From: Porites lobata
Taxonomy: Eukaryota > Cnidaria > Anthozoa > Scleractinia > Poritidae
Direction of reading: 5' to 3'
Length of the DNA stretch: 64,000 nt
Assembly: GCA_942486035.1 (NCBI GenBank)
Contig: CALNXK010000102.1
Location: forward strand, 1,512,501 to 1,576,500
Under the pieces are notes generated by a model. That model did not search any database and was not told where the DNA came from. It saw only the letters and a program-made list of their open reading frames with translations. A program made the position numbers and the translations under genes. Numbering within the stretch: position 1 is the stretch's first letter; every line of letters begins with the position of its first letter. Shown here piece by piece: positions 53,301-64,000 of this stretch.

Positions 53301-54386
53301 TCATTTTAGCCTTTCAATCCATGCCTTAACTTGCCTGAGCATTTCAAACGCAAAGAAGCTAAATGTAGTGATGCCGGTGAATGCATCAAATTTTTGTTAC
53401 GGCAGCTGCCGACCCGTTACAGTGTGTGTTAAGGATGTGTCCCACCTAAGAGAATATGCACAGCAAAACCATATATTTTTTATACGGGCAGTCAGTAAAG
53501 CCTGGTCAAGTGTCCTTGTCCTAGACATTCTCTATTAGAGTGGTGGGCCAACAAGATTGTCCGTAATAAAACGTATGTCTAGTACCGATCCAATGATTCC
53601 TATTTACACGTAGAGCAGAACCAGTTTATTACTATTCTGAGAAATCTCCAGTTATTAAGTTTGGTAACCTCACAATTTATCTCACCACTAAGAAATAATT
53701 GCGTTAAAAGTGAAACGCTTGCTAAAAGAACTTGAATCCTTCAGGTTGTTGATTGCCTGATCATTTACTAGGGCTATTGTCAGTTACCTTTACCTCAATT
53801 GTATTAATAGATATTAGTTTAAATAAGAAGGCCAAAGCAAAGTGAACTCTGGTGGCTGTAGAAAAATGACGTCATTTTTAATCGTGAAAATGGGCTAATA
53901 TGGTCAGTAATAAAATTAATTCAAACTTGAAATTCATTTTTTTTATTGAAGCAAACGCGAAAGCATATATGACAATTTTCTTGTCTTCTTGATCTTCTTC
54001 TTGTTTTTATTAATATTATTATTATTATTATTATTTTATTTATTTTACGTACTTTTGGTTTCTCAGAATCCAGTGGTGGCTATAGCGCTACTTCCGAAGC
54101 GTTTATTTTTTCGCTCAACAATAATGAAGGCTTGGCACCGTTTGTGAGCAAGGTGAAGAAAGAATACTCAGGAAAGGCAATTTACAGGTGGTCATATTAT
54201 GGTCCACGTTTTGGCCGTGATGTCATCATTAGAAATAATGCCGACAGTAACGACAAGTCAGTAGCAAGTTTGGGCTATCGCTACTCTGCTCCACCTGCAG
54301 TGCAGGGCCGGTACACAGTCCTGGCCGGGATTGAGTACTTCTCACCTAATGAGGTGGAGGTATTCTATCTTGACACATCCCGCTAA
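47058..54386 (+). CDS. Gene C: secreted PAN-EGF-cbEGF-TLDc protein, five exons
   Basis: Join 47058-47360, 47937-48048, 49740-49862, 51952-52182, 54067-54386. This gives 1089 bp, or 362 residues plus stop, with consistent phases (0, 1, 1, 1) and no internal stop. Domains: signal peptide about 1-17, PAN/apple to 101, EGF 102-138, one cbEGF 139-179, TLDc 180-362. It is the intact version of the arrangement that is broken in pseudogene A, and it has four fewer cbEGF modules than gene B. The product should be secreted, since no membrane segment follows the leader. The ligand and role are unknown. A TATA-like box lies upstream and ATTAAA lies 35 bp after the stop. Confidence 0.8.
47937..48048 (+). 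CDS. Gene C exon 2: EGF-like module
   Basis: The exon is 112 bp, phase 0 to 1, with acceptor ttttcctcag and donor gtaggt. It encodes GCLMAGCLNGGSCFF, then SACSCSPQWRGEKCEI, with a complete six-cysteine EGF. It differs from the gene A copy by only a handful of bases, one of which makes the stop there. Confidence 0.8.
49347..49452. repeat. Hairpin upstream of cbEGF exon, copy 5
   Basis: Same family as 5828-5932, lying 393 bp upstream of the cbEGF exon at 49740. Confidence 0.65.
49740..49862 (+). CDS. Gene C exon 3: calcium-binding EGF
   Basis: The exon is 123 bp, phase 1-1, with acceptor attttgcag and donor gtaata. It encodes DINECETGKHHCDSHAFC, NSTKGSYNCTC and KPGYFGNGFNCTG. The calcium and hydroxylation motifs are intact. 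Its closest relative is gene B exon 8. Confidence 0.8.
49969..50625. repeat. hAT-like element, copy lacking its right end
   Basis: It begins CAGGCCCGTAGCCAGG like 37470-38205 and aligns with it to about 50625. It then changes to unrelated sequence (50630-51450) with no recognisable gene, before homology to gene B resumes at about 51455. Confidence 0.5.
51708..51840. repeat. CCTGAGTATCAGGCC repeat, left-end fragment
   Basis: Paralogue of 38459-38590 in the intron before the TLDc exon of gene C. Confidence 0.5.
51952..52182 (+). CDS. Gene C exon 4: first half of TLDc domain
   Basis: The exon is 231 bp, phase 1-1, with acceptor ctattttcag and donor gtaaaa. It encodes NSSILNSSDYYFRHLGNFL, HWLLCWRATLHGW, QFHSRCDGKYHTVTII and FIFGGYTDIPW. 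Confidence 0.8.
52655..53339. mobile_element. 685-bp insertion unique to the gene C copy
   Basis: The homologous introns of genes A (about 9412) and B (about 39405) are continuous here (GATCGTG.CATTTCAAA). In gene C, 685 bp separate GATCGTGCCA from CATTTCAAACG. The ends CTCAAGCATGTTCAGGCATG and, inverted, CTCAGGCAAGTTAAGGCATG are imperfect TIRs. Only a 2-bp CA duplication flanks it. There is no coding frame of note. Confidence 0.65.
54067..54386 (+). CDS. Gene C exon 5: second half of TLDc domain and stop
   Basis: The exon is 320 bp after ggtttctcag. It encodes SGGYSATSEAFIFSLNNNEG, GPRFGRDVIIRNNADSNDKS, YSAPPAVQGRYTVLAGIEYF and SPNEVEVFYLDTSR, then TAA. It is complete; differences from gene B cluster in the GPRFGRDVIIRNN loop. 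Confidence 0.8.
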
Positions 54387-54420
54387 ATACAAGATAACAC
54401 AAACTATCATATTTACTGCT

Positions 54421-54426
54421 ATTAAA
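54421..54426 (+). promoter_or_regulatory. Possible poly(A) signal of gene C
   Basis: ATTAAA lies 35 bp after the stop, conserved with gene B (40469). Confidence 0.3.
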
Positions 54427-54889
54427 TCTGAGAGAGAAGCAATGGGGAGTTTAATATAACTCAGTTTAAACTTCTTATTAATTGCTGTTTAAATTATTGA
54501 TGTTTTTGTTTTTGTTTGCTTTTTAGTTTTTTTAGAATCCCTCAGTATATATTCAATTGTCTGAAATCTGCTGTTAGAATAGTTTGCCTATAGTTTGTTT
54601 TAGGATTTCAATATAGCTGAACTATTTAGGGCCGGTAAAGGCTTGGGATTTAGCAATACGTACTACAAGGTAAAAGCCAGCATGCACTGCTCATCACACA
54701 AACATTTTTAAAATTAGTCACCCGAACGATTGCAGCGTTATTTTTACTTAATTCATGATTCACACCTTTTTGTTATTCAACAACCTTTCTTTAACGTACA
54801 ACCCTCTTGAATATTCAACAAACTGAAAGTCCTGGAAGGGCTTGAACGTAGCAGGGAAGAGCGGGGACAAATGGGCGCCGCGTGACAAA

Positions 54890-57800
54890 AGTCGATAAGA
54901 GCGTTAGGGAAACCAATTGCGCTATCCAGAAAATAGAGATTTAACTGGTGGATAGCGTTGTCCACCTTTTGAACAACTGGGGCCTGAAGAAGATATGAAA
55001 CAAATCATTTAAAAAAAATTTAAAACTTTTTACACTTGTAAAAGTCGGCCCAATTTCTTCAAGTTTTTATCCATATGTCAATCCTTGCCATTCTTAGCAA
55101 CAGAGAACAAGGAAACAGTTTCATTGCCGATAGTAAAGTCTTAAACCACGAAACTGAACCATGAATATTTGAAATTACATGTTTTAACTCTTTAAAAAGA
55201 TTGCAAAGAGCATGACATTGGCAGTTTAAGTTGAACTGGGCTATGGAAACATCTAAGCGCGTAGTTGTTGTAAAAAATAAGCAGTGCTTCTTGTTGTAAT
55301 CGATTATTGGTTCGTCTTCTTACAGTTAATCATGATCAATTTCATTGAAAAAAAAAATGGTATAGGCTTTTGGGGTTGAAAAATGCGGATAAATCATTCA
55401 TGTTATCAGTCCACTTATAAACTTACTGCAGGACCCCATAACCCCGAGTCTTGCTCACTGAAATAGGGCTTCACTCCTCCTCTCCCCACCCCTTCCCCCT
55501 TCCCACACCCACTCTTTTTCGGGGTTAAGACAACCTAGACCTCTTATCCTCTACAAGTATTGTACATCGAGGGAGGATAAGAAGATGTCGATGTATTTTA
55601 AGCTCAATGTGTGTATAGGTAATTAAGTTTGTGTGTATTAATAGGAGTTAAAGCAAGGGTTAAATAGTTAGGGACGCTATACCTGACCTTCTCCTTAAAG
55701 GATGAAGATCATACTCAGAGTCTATATCTTAAGGTTATTTATACGGAACGTTAATAGCGTTCACTTTACAGGGAGGAGGTATAGTGTTCTTTACATCACA
55801 TTTCATGTGGTTTTAACGGAAGTTTTCTACGTAAGATCAGACAACACGTTTTCTCTTCTTCTGTTTGCTTTAAGCTGATCAAGACATAAAAACCAGTCAC
55901 TCATTATTAATTTGATTTCTGGAAAGAAGAGTTACGCGAGGAGTTACGAAAATGGAAACAGGAAGGCTTTCTTACTGACCCCGTGCGCCAGAACCCACTC
56001 TGTCTTGAGATCGCTTCCTCTAGAGAGAGATCTTAGTACTGAACTAATCACACACTCTTCTCTCAGTCTCACCGAAAACTCATGAATACTGACTGAATAC
56101 GAGTCTAGGACAGAAGCATTTGCCCTAGTTTGGATTCTAGCAAGTGAGGATATTGATTTTGCCGTTTAGGAGTAGGGTGGTACTGCTTGAAGAGGGGCGA
56201 TACGGTTTGAAGTAAATGGATACATTCCGACCCCGCTATTTAACTTTCCCCTCAATTTCCTTGTACTTAACCCTTCAAGCCGCACGATGCACAAACAAAT
56301 TCTCCAGACTGATCTCCATACATTTCTTTTAGGAATAGTTGAGAGAATTTGGTTTAAGATCAAAGCGTTTTACTTTTGGTAATCAAGTTAGTAATTCTCA
56401 TAACTTTTACTCTTGACGATCCGCTGATGTTGTTGGGAGAAAATTGATGTTGGTCAGTCTTGGGACCTAAAGGGTTAATAAGAACAGAAAGAGAAAACAG
56501 GAGGGTCATTGTGTTGGTAATGAATCTCTTATTTACTCAGTTTATCGCATGTTTTACTTTATGCTAATAAATTGCATTCTTAGGATTAGGTATAATCTAG
56601 CTTGAGTTTTGAAAACATAGCCAGCGAACTGAATTGCAGCCTCTTGGTTGTAGAAAGCCAAAACGCAAGTTTCTTAATTCTTGCGTCAGATTATTCAGAA
56701 GATCACACTAAGAAAGGAAAAGGAGCGGAAATTACGAAAATAGAGGGAAGTGGAGAAAGGAAGGCGGAGAAGGGACTGAAAATACAATGGTTGCAGCCTT
56801 AGTTTTTATATTGGCTACTTATTTGGAGATACTGTACTTTTTGAAAAAAAAAAAAAAAAACTGGCGGAACTACCATGAGGACTTTTTGGTCTTTCAAGAA
56901 TCTAGCTAGAGAATAGACTGAAGTATTTTAAGAATTCCTCGGTAGAATAGCCAAAAATATCAAGAGTGGTGTTGTATAGATAGATCATGTAATGGTTTTG
57001 TGCTTTTGACCTCGGTTGTGATAGTCATATGAGATAAGATTTACATTGATTCTCCGCGTTGTTTTTTAAAACATTAAGTCAAATCAACACTTATTGCCAG
57101 CGGTTGACACAGCTTCTTTGATGACGTCACAATTGAAGGCTTTCAAAAGCAGCAAGGTCTGTTTTACAAGCACTTCTCTCTTGTCAGTGTAATGATTTTG
57201 TATCCGTACAGTTAATAAACGTTGAGGTGATCCACGTTGTGTGGAATGTGTAGTAATTATTGAAAAAACCGTTAGCTGTGTCTTTCTTGCTGCCCTACGC
57301 TAGTTCCGTTGTCACTAATAAACAATAAAAGTTTCATATGATGCTACTCCTGTTGCATGATTGATGTGGGGTTGGACGATAGCCGTTGATTATTTTTTGG
57401 ATGGTCATCAGGGGGGTAGCCTGGATTTTTCTAGAGGTACGCACAATTTCGCAAACCCTCCCCCCCTCCCTTACAACAACGTTTTCATCCGATGCTTTAT
57501 AAGTGATGAACAATTACTACTTACAGATATTTCTAGCAACCACAATTTGCCGTCTGTCCTCTTTGGATTTATATATCCCGCCGTTTGCTACCATCTGCGC
57601 CCTTCTTCCTGCCTTTTCTCTAAATACATCGGTCCACCACTCGTCGTTTCTCTGGAAACCGTTGGTGGGGCCTACTTGCAAAAAACATCAAAAAATATCT
57701 AAGACATTCTGCTAACATGCTTGTTTTTTTTTTTGATTTTTTTTTAAGTACCAAGAAATCTAACAAATGGAAGTATTCAGTCCCTGCCTGCAACTCACGC

Positions 57801-58830
57801 AAAACAGTCTGATTCAGGACTCAACGCCACGGATTCCGGATTCTCTTTCAAGGGAACTTTTTTAATGGATTCTGCACTCTATTGTTAACTGGATTCCAGA
57901 TTTCTTGAACTGTATTCCTGATTCCGGATTCCCAAAGAAAATGTCTTACGATTTTCTTAAGTTTATTTTTTCATATTTCACTCCCCAGGTTAAGCTATTT
58001 TCGTAGCAAATGGAAACCTAAAATTTCCGGATTAAAAAATGTGTGGAGAGAGGAATAAGAAAAATTCTCACTTTCAGGCATAATAAAACTGAAGCCCTTG
58101 CAATTTCGAAAACACTTACTGAGTTCCCCCAGGACGACCGAACAGATACAAATTTTATAGCGCCACATAGCGAGCATTTCTAGTGATCTAATAGTTCTCT
58201 GGACAGCCTACAAAGTGTTTTCAATGTATTTAGGAGGAAATCGTCGTTGGGTGCCCCTGACGGAATGACATACTCCGGTAACAATATCAAAATGCCCAGG
58301 TGTCTAAATCAAACGGAAATAGACTTGAGCGTCGACTTTAAACTCAGCACCAGTAGAGAGTTTACAGTTGATTTTTAAGTTTCATTTGCAGTCATGAACG
58401 AGTGCTAAACAGGAAAGCATAATTGTCACGCAGATCATGGACACTGCAACTCCAAAAGGAGACAGTTTTTTTTATTTTTGGAAGCTACTAGGGTATGCAG
58501 GAAACGGTCTCTGATCTCAATCCTGCTTTGCGTCCTCCTGTCGATCGACTCTCGGCTATGGCAGATTAGCACAAATTTAGGCAACATTTTTTAAATGGTC
58601 AGTGTTCTCGAGGTTGTAACTAGAAATATAGGATTTTCGTTATCATTTTCAGATGTTGATATTGAGTGCATCCAAGAATCACAGACTGCCTTCAAAGCCT
58701 TGCGTCTTGCCAAAATACAGATAGCTCGTGCAATTGTCATTGTCAAGATTGATATATAGGTGACGGGAAGACACTCTGCAACCCTAAAGGTTAAGGGATT
58801 ATTGGACAAATGGAGGTTTGATGGATTATA
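54890..58830 (+). repeat. 3' flanking duplication of gene C
   Basis: This is the fullest copy of the downstream flank. Positions 55020-57350 match 440-2650 and 41110-43400. Positions 57360-58830 match 11700-13190. Frames such as 56602-56802 and 57361-57702 have no recognised domain. Confidence 0.7.
58392..58510 (+). pseudogene. Ghost cbEGF exon, second copy
   Basis: Paralogue of 12763-12880 with the same in-frame TAA (58406-58408) after VMNEC and the same frameshift before GYAGNGL. Acceptor-like ttcatttgcag is kept. Confidence 0.65.
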
Positions 58831-59160
58831 GTTAGTTGATAGCGCGTCCTGTTTAACGGTTGCTATCAAAGTGCCGTGTTCTCAGCAAACCAACTCTATC
58901 TCATTAGCTTCAACAAATTGCTGTGATCATTCTGGCGAAACCTTTAATGGAGTGGCATTATATGTTTATCCAGTCGCTTCGTTTGGTTCATTTGCCACTC
59001 ACTAAAATTGTAAAATAATCAGAATACACATGACTTATAATCACTTGGATGATGGTGGATAGAATTTAGCGATAAATCCTTTCTTCAATATGGGATTTAT
59101 CAGTTCCTCAGATGCACCATGATCCAAGTGATCTTGGATCATAAAAGGAACGAACCCTAA
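58831..59160. other. No recognisable gene
   Basis: Sequence between the gene C flank and the LINE tail. Nothing is seen beyond the small inverted motif ATGATCCAAGTGATCTTGGATCAT at 59119-59142, described here by its halves ATGATCCAAG and CTTGGATCAT. Confidence 0.4.
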
Positions 59161-59345
59161 ATATTTATTTTATTTATTTATTTATTATTTTCCCACAATA
59201 AAGATTACACAAGCATTACATTATACAAAGATGTGGCGAGGGGACCTCAGAAAACCACAAGGCTTGTACGAGGAGGCCCCCTCGTTACAATAATATTAAG
59301 CAATAGAACTATAACAACACACAACAACGGACAGTACAAGACGCA

Positions 59346-62300
59346 TTATCGATATAGTAGAAAATCAAAAACTTTCGTTTTAAACGATTGCAATGTAAAA
59401 ATCGAAGTGACTGAGTTTGGTAAAGAATTCCAAATTTTAGGGCCTTGGAACAAAATAGAAAATTGTTTGGTGTTAGTTCGGCAGGCATGAGAACGAAAAT
59501 GCGAGGAACTTCTAGTATTATAATTATGAATATTGCTACTAGTAACAAAAAGGTTCGAAAAAAGCGGTGGCAGTAATTGATGATAATATGAAAACATAAA
59601 TTGTGCAGTATAGAATGAATTAATGTTGTATATGTCCAAAATCTTTAAACGGAAAAATAATGGTTCAGAGTGCGCGCGAAAATCTGCATTTGTAATAATT
59701 CGTACTGCTCGCTTTTGTAGAAGAAAAATTCTATTAAGGTTTGTTACATAAGTGGAGGACCAAACTGTGGTACAATATGTTAAATAAGGATAAATTAAGG
59801 TATAATAAAGAGACTTTTTGTTGTTTCAGAAAGAAAGAAACGAGACCTAAACATGACGCCAATAGATTTTGAAATTTTCTTACATATATAAGTAATATGC
59901 GGCTTCCACGTTAGATGCTCGTCGATAAAAACCCCTAAAAATTTAACTACCTTTACTTGTTTTAATAAAACCTCATCGTACAAGACAGGATTTATTGGGA
60001 AGCCGACTGGTTTTTGCCTTGCTGCAAAAAAATGATATAATTAGTTTTCGTTATGTTAACAGAGAGCTTATTTGCTTTCATAAAAAGAGCAATTTGAGAT
60101 AAATCATTATTTACGGCAGAAATAGCACAATTTAAATCGGGATTAGAATAAAACACACTAGTATCATCTGCAAAAAAGCATAGTTTCAGCAAGACGAGTA
60201 GCACAAGGGAGGTCATTGATATACAAAACAAACAATAATGGTCCTAATATAGAACCTTGAGGGACTCCACAGCTCAGAGTCAGCCTAATAGAACAAGTCT
60301 CTTTGTACTGGACGAACTGCACGCGATTTGACAAATAGCTTTTGAACCAGCTAAGTGCTAGCCCATGAATCCCATAATGCTCAAGCTTAGACAAGAGTAT
60401 TTGATGGTCTAAAGTATCAAATGCTTTTGATAAGTCTAAGAATATGCCAACTGTATATTCGCTTCTGTCAATAGCAGTTGCAATTTTATTAATAAGATGA
60501 ATTAAAGACAGCGCTGTAGAATATTTTTACGAAATCCAAATTGGCAACAGTATAAGATATCTAAACGATCTAAAAATTTGTAATACGATTGTGCATAACT
60601 CTTTCAAAGAATTTAGAAAAATTAGAAAGAAGCGAAATTGGACGGTAGTTAGTGAAATACTGGGAATCACCAGCTTTAAATACCGGAATCAGTTTAGCAA
60701 TTTTCAGTTCATCAGGAAATACTCCTTTAATAAGAGACAAATTGATTACATTGGCCAAAGGCTGAGAAATGAGATCAAAGGTGCTTTTTATTATATCCAT
60801 TGAAACGTTATCATATCCAGGCGACTTTCCAGATTTAAAAGAGTTGCATATTTGATTTAGTTCCGAAATATTAGTTGGATTTAAGATAAGCGACTCATTA
60901 ACAGAAACGCCAAGAAAACTACGAAAAGATACTTGTGTGTCTGGAATTTTCCTTGCTAAATTCGGACCTATGTTGGTGAAGAACTTACAAAAGCAGTTAG
61001 CTATTTCTTGTGGATCATTTAACAGTTTTCCATCAGAGAAAAAGGAATTTGGCAGAGCTGCTTTTCTGCTCGGTTTGTTGATTACATCATTGATTAGTTT
61101 CCAAGTTTCTTTCAGGTTATTTTTAGCCTTCTCAAATTTTGTATCATAGTACTTTCGTTTAGCAATTTTTATAAGATGATTCAGTTTGTTCCGATAGCGT
61201 TTGTATTTTAACTCAGTAGTTGAGTCCCTAGAATTAATGAACTGCTTATAGAGTTTATCTTTTTTCCTGATAGAAACAAGCAGAGATTGCGTTATCCAAG
61301 GGGAGCGCATTACTTTCTTTGTTTTGAGTTTTATCGTTTTTAATGGAAAGCTTTCATTGTATAATCGAACATACTCACTCACAAAACTATTATAACATTC
61401 ATTAGTATCGCTTTCATCGAAACGTAAATTCCAATTAACACGAGAAAGAGAGAGCCGAAAATTGCTCTTATTTCTTTCTGAAAAATCTCTTTTAGTGAGA
61501 TATTTAGTTTGGCTATTTTTCGACGCTATTTCTGTCTCATCCACTTCATAAACAAAAACCGGTAGATGGTCAGAAATATCATTAATAACAATACCATTGA
61601 AATGTTTACACCTTACATTATTCGTGAATATATTATCAATAAGTGTGGCCGAATGAGCAGTGATCCGAGTCGGTCTATTGATTAGAGGAATGAACATATG
61701 GGAAAATAGACTATCAACAAATTCTTGAGTAGGGGCATGATCGGAATAGTGAAACAGATCTATATTGTAGTCTCCACCCAAATAACAATATTTGTCATTT
61801 CTAGTTATTTTAGCAAGAATCTCATTAAATTTTTCCAAAAAGTCCCGAGTGTTATAATTAGGCGGACGATAAACAGTACCAACTATAATATTTTTCCCAT
61901 TGGGAATGTTAATTTCAACAAAAAGAGTTTCGATCACTTCAGGTTCAGAATAATTACAATCGCGGCATAATTTGTATTCTAAATCGTCAAGTAAATAAAG
62001 ACCTGCTCCACCGGCGGACTTGCTATCGCGGTGGTTCGAAATAAATTTATATCCAGGTATTTCCACCTGGTCCGACGTAAGCTCAGTTAGCCAGGTTTCC
62101 GATACGCATATGGCAGAAAATGGATTTTGCAAATGACTAAGCAGGAATTTAAATTTATCTAAATGACCGATTAGGCTTCGTGTATTAATATGAAATACAG
62201 AGAAGCAAGGAGAATTTGAAATATTAGTTAGCTTAGCATTAATTTCATCCTCAGTATAATAATTACTAGGAGGAGGAGAAAAAGTAAACTGTTGATCTGG

Positions 62301-62492
62301 ATCTAACTCATTAAAGAAAAACTGATTAGAGACAGACGAATTATCAATTGGGTTGTACAAAAGAGAGCTTAATCGTTCGCTATCATAATGTAGAGGTCCA
62401 TGTGTCATTTCATATAAAGCAATATTAAAATCGTTATTGCCTAGATGAGAAAAAGGGAGCTCAGGCTCAGGGAGCTCAGAGTCAGAAGCCAT
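59346..62492 (-). pseudogene. LINE ORF2: endonuclease and reverse transcriptase, multiple frameshifts
   Basis: The first 640 codons (62492-60570) are open. An APE-type endonuclease runs from about residue 98 to 325 (FHINTRSL, ICVSETWL, GGAGLYL, VGTVYRPP, LGGDYNID, ISDHLPVF), then the RT start (KSGKSPGYDNVS, TNYRPISLLSNFSKFFERV). After ITNF a base is missing from a T run near 60574 and the frame breaks. RT motifs continue in other frames: FLDLSKAFDTLDH, GVPQGSILGPLLFVLYINDL (60240-60300), FFADDTSVFYS, KFLGVFIDEHLTWKPHI, and a C-terminal HNYNTRSSS, GPKIWNSLP (59346-59639). At least four frameshifts are implied. It would have nicked DNA and primed reverse transcription when intact. Confidence 0.8.
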
Positions 62493-62540
62493 TTGGCTTC
62501 AGTGGCTAATAATTAACTGTCAATGCATATAGCCCGATAC

Positions 62541-63451
62541 TTAGCTTTGTCTTGAGTTCTTGAACTCCTCAAAATTTGCCATAGACATAAAAGAATAGAC
62601 TTGGGATGCTGGGTTATCATCTTTACGCAACAAAACTTTGCCATTCTTTGTCCAGGCAAACTTGAAGTGATTTACCCTCTTGAACTCTTTAACCTTAGCC
62701 AAAAGCTCGCGGTTCTTCTGTGTCAAGCTCTCGTTGATATACAAGTCAAACTCTTCGGTAAAACCAAGATCCATAGCTGTCTTACTCCTTATCTCTCTTC
62801 TGCTCAACAAACGGTCACGGACATTACGACGACAGAACTTTACAATTATTGAGGGGCATTTCGGCCTTCTCTACTTGGCAGACGATGGCTGATAGAAATG
62901 TCGGCCAACGAGATCTCAAGCTCAGGATCAACCAACTCCACAACCTTACACACAAGATCGTCTGTTTCTTCATCAGGTCGCGTAGGCACGCCATGTATTT
63001 CCAACATATCACGACGAAGATACTGCTTTAATGCCTCGCTGTCGTTTTCGACTTCCTCCAGCTTAATTTCGCACTGTTTAAGCTGCCCTTTCAGGGCATC
63101 TACTTCTGATCTCAGGCGCCGGTTCTCCGAAGTTAGATCTTCAGTTGCCTTCTTAGCCTTTTCGAATTTGGCGTCAACAAAAGCTTGGCTTCGTTTAATT
63201 TCGTCTATATCATCTTTGTAAAGCTTGAAGTACTTAAGCATCATATCGTGAATAGACTCAGATTGCTCCTTCAACCGTCTTGTCAGAATTACTTCAAAAT
63301 CCTGAAGACCGGCGGCCATGTTTATTGCTTCGTTGCCATCCCGGAAAGACACACTTTCTTCGGTTTCGGATAATTCCGCTTGTTCTGCTGCCGTCTGATT
63401 AGCAGAATGATTTGACGGCTTCTTTTGGCCTTTTTTTGATTTACCTGACAT
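62541..63451 (-). pseudogene. LINE ORF1: coiled-coil nucleic-acid-binding protein, one frameshift
   Basis: The N-terminal 201 codons (63451-62846) are basic at the start (MSGKSKKGQKKPSNHS). A long coiled coil (ENRRLRSEVDALKGQLKQCE) and YLRRDMLEIHGVPTRP follow. One base is missing near 62850. The next frame continues IIVKFCRRNVRDRLLSRREI and runs to a stop at 62541, 48 bp before the ORF2 start. The layout resembles ORF1 proteins of L1/CR1-type elements (coiled coil, then RNA-binding region). Confidence 0.75.
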
Positions 63452-63470
63452 GTTTTAGAACGTTTAGAAC

Positions 63471-63823
63471 TCAAAGAAATGGGGAGCTCAGAAAAATACG
63501 TCTCACTCGTCCGTCACCACGTGCTATCTAAAGAAAAAGGAGAGATTAACCTCAGGAAAGGATGAGGCTCAATATAACATACGCCAGCCGTTCCATCAGC
63601 TTAAAGTAAGAAGCGAAAGAAAAACGATTTATGTAAGAAAGTATAGTTTTTCACCATGTCAATAAAAGTTAATTGAAACACTTTTCGAATTTTGAAATGC
63701 TGGACTGAGCTTTTGTACTCATAGGACCCTCGTGGAAGTAAAAATAAATTTTAAGTCTCCCTGTTAACAAATGCATCAGAAAAACACCCTTCCCTTAGAA
63801 TTCACTGTAACAGTTACTTGTGA
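63471..63823. other. No recognisable gene
   Basis: Sequence between the LINE 5' end and the terminal open frame. It may include the LINE 5' untranslated region. Nothing else was identified. Confidence 0.35.
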
Positions 63824-64000
63824 CAATGCCGGAAGGAAATTTTTGCTGACTGTGAAAGCCTCGGAAAGGACAGTGATTGGACAAAACCCATCACCTACCT
63901 TGTACCTGGAGGAAACACTCCAGTTCTGTCGATGGCCGAGGAAGACACAAAGGGATGGTTTGGAATAATTGGCTCCACTGTAGTAACAGACTGGCAACTG
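63824..64000 (+). CDS. Partial open frame running off the window end
   Basis: Fifty-nine codons are open from just after a TGA at 63821-63823 to the last base. They read EIFADCESLGKDSDWTKPI, then YLVPGGNTPVLSMAEEDT and KGWFGIIGSTVVTDWQL. The composition and spacing of W, G and P look protein-like. No clear acceptor precedes it, so the true exon start is unknown, and I do not recognise the family. A second frame (63771-63968) overlaps it. Confidence 0.3.

Larger units (their letters stand above)
59161..63470 (-). mobile_element. Near full-length decayed LINE, minus strand
   Basis: On the minus strand the order is ORF1 (coiled coil), ORF2 with AP-endonuclease and reverse transcriptase, then a (TAAA)-type tail (59161-59190 on the plus strand reads as ATTT repeats). 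The organisation fits CR1/Jockey-group non-LTR retrotransposons. Both ORFs contain frameshifts, so it is not autonomous. The 5' limit is approximate and TSDs were not found. Confidence 0.75.

Noticed and set aside
1..64000. CRISPR arrays, operons, ribosome binding sites or prophage
   Set aside because: The repeats are satellites, MITEs and segmental duplications. Genes have introns and no prokaryotic organisation is present.

Overview
This window looks like an AT-rich animal nuclear genome, most likely an anthozoan cnidarian such as a coral or sea anemone. The reasons are long introns with GT-AG junctions, phase-1 EGF exons, animal-type LINEs, many small hairpin and terminal-inverted-repeat (TIR) elements, and no bacterial gene organisation. 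The species call is inference; no search was run.

The main content is a head-to-tail array, all on the plus strand, of genes for secreted proteins built as signal peptide - PAN/apple - EGF - calcium-binding EGF (cbEGF) repeats - C-terminal TLDc domain. I could assemble two apparently intact genes in full. Gene B (16336-40434, ten exons, 535 residues, five cbEGF repeats) and gene C (47058-54386, five exons, 362 residues, one cbEGF) have compatible splice phases throughout. Gene A (3607-10400) is a decayed copy: it has a lost PAN cysteine, a nonsense codon in its EGF exon, and a deleted and frameshifted last exon. The window opens inside the last TLDc exon of a fourth copy (D), which is split by a 63-bp hairpin element with an 8-bp target-site duplication. 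Each gene is followed by related 3' flanking DNA (440-2700, 10476-13190, 40440-43900, 54890-58830), so the array grew by segmental duplication. Two of these flanks also hold a ghost cbEGF exon.

Layout: 1-2700 end and flank of copy D; 2934-3560 small element and short-motif repeats; 3607-10400 pseudogene A; 10400-13190 flank; 13190-16335 repeats and a hAT-like element; 16336-40434 gene B, whose introns are loaded with mobile DNA; 40440-43900 flank; 43900-47000 small elements and unique sequence; 47058-54386 gene C; 54890-58830 flank; 59161-63470 a decayed LINE on the minus strand; 63824-64000 an open frame running off the window.

Mobile DNA inside gene B includes a tyrosine-recombinase fragment (19160-19432), a TTAA-flanked foldback (20183-20618), a 1.36-kb hAT-like element with 8-bp TSDs that carries a CRE site and an EF-hand-like first exon (24119-25474), a 4-kb element with perfect 23-bp TIRs containing a higher-order satellite (27599-31576), and a 4-kb foldback with a nested LINE and a nested 894-bp element (32015-36096).

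If the models are right, the proteins pass through the secretory pathway and place a TLDc domain, best known from intracellular proteins such as OXR1 and TBC1D24, outside the cell or in the secretory lumen. PAN and cbEGF modules usually mediate protein or carbohydrate contacts, so a matrix or recognition role is plausible but not shown by the sequence.
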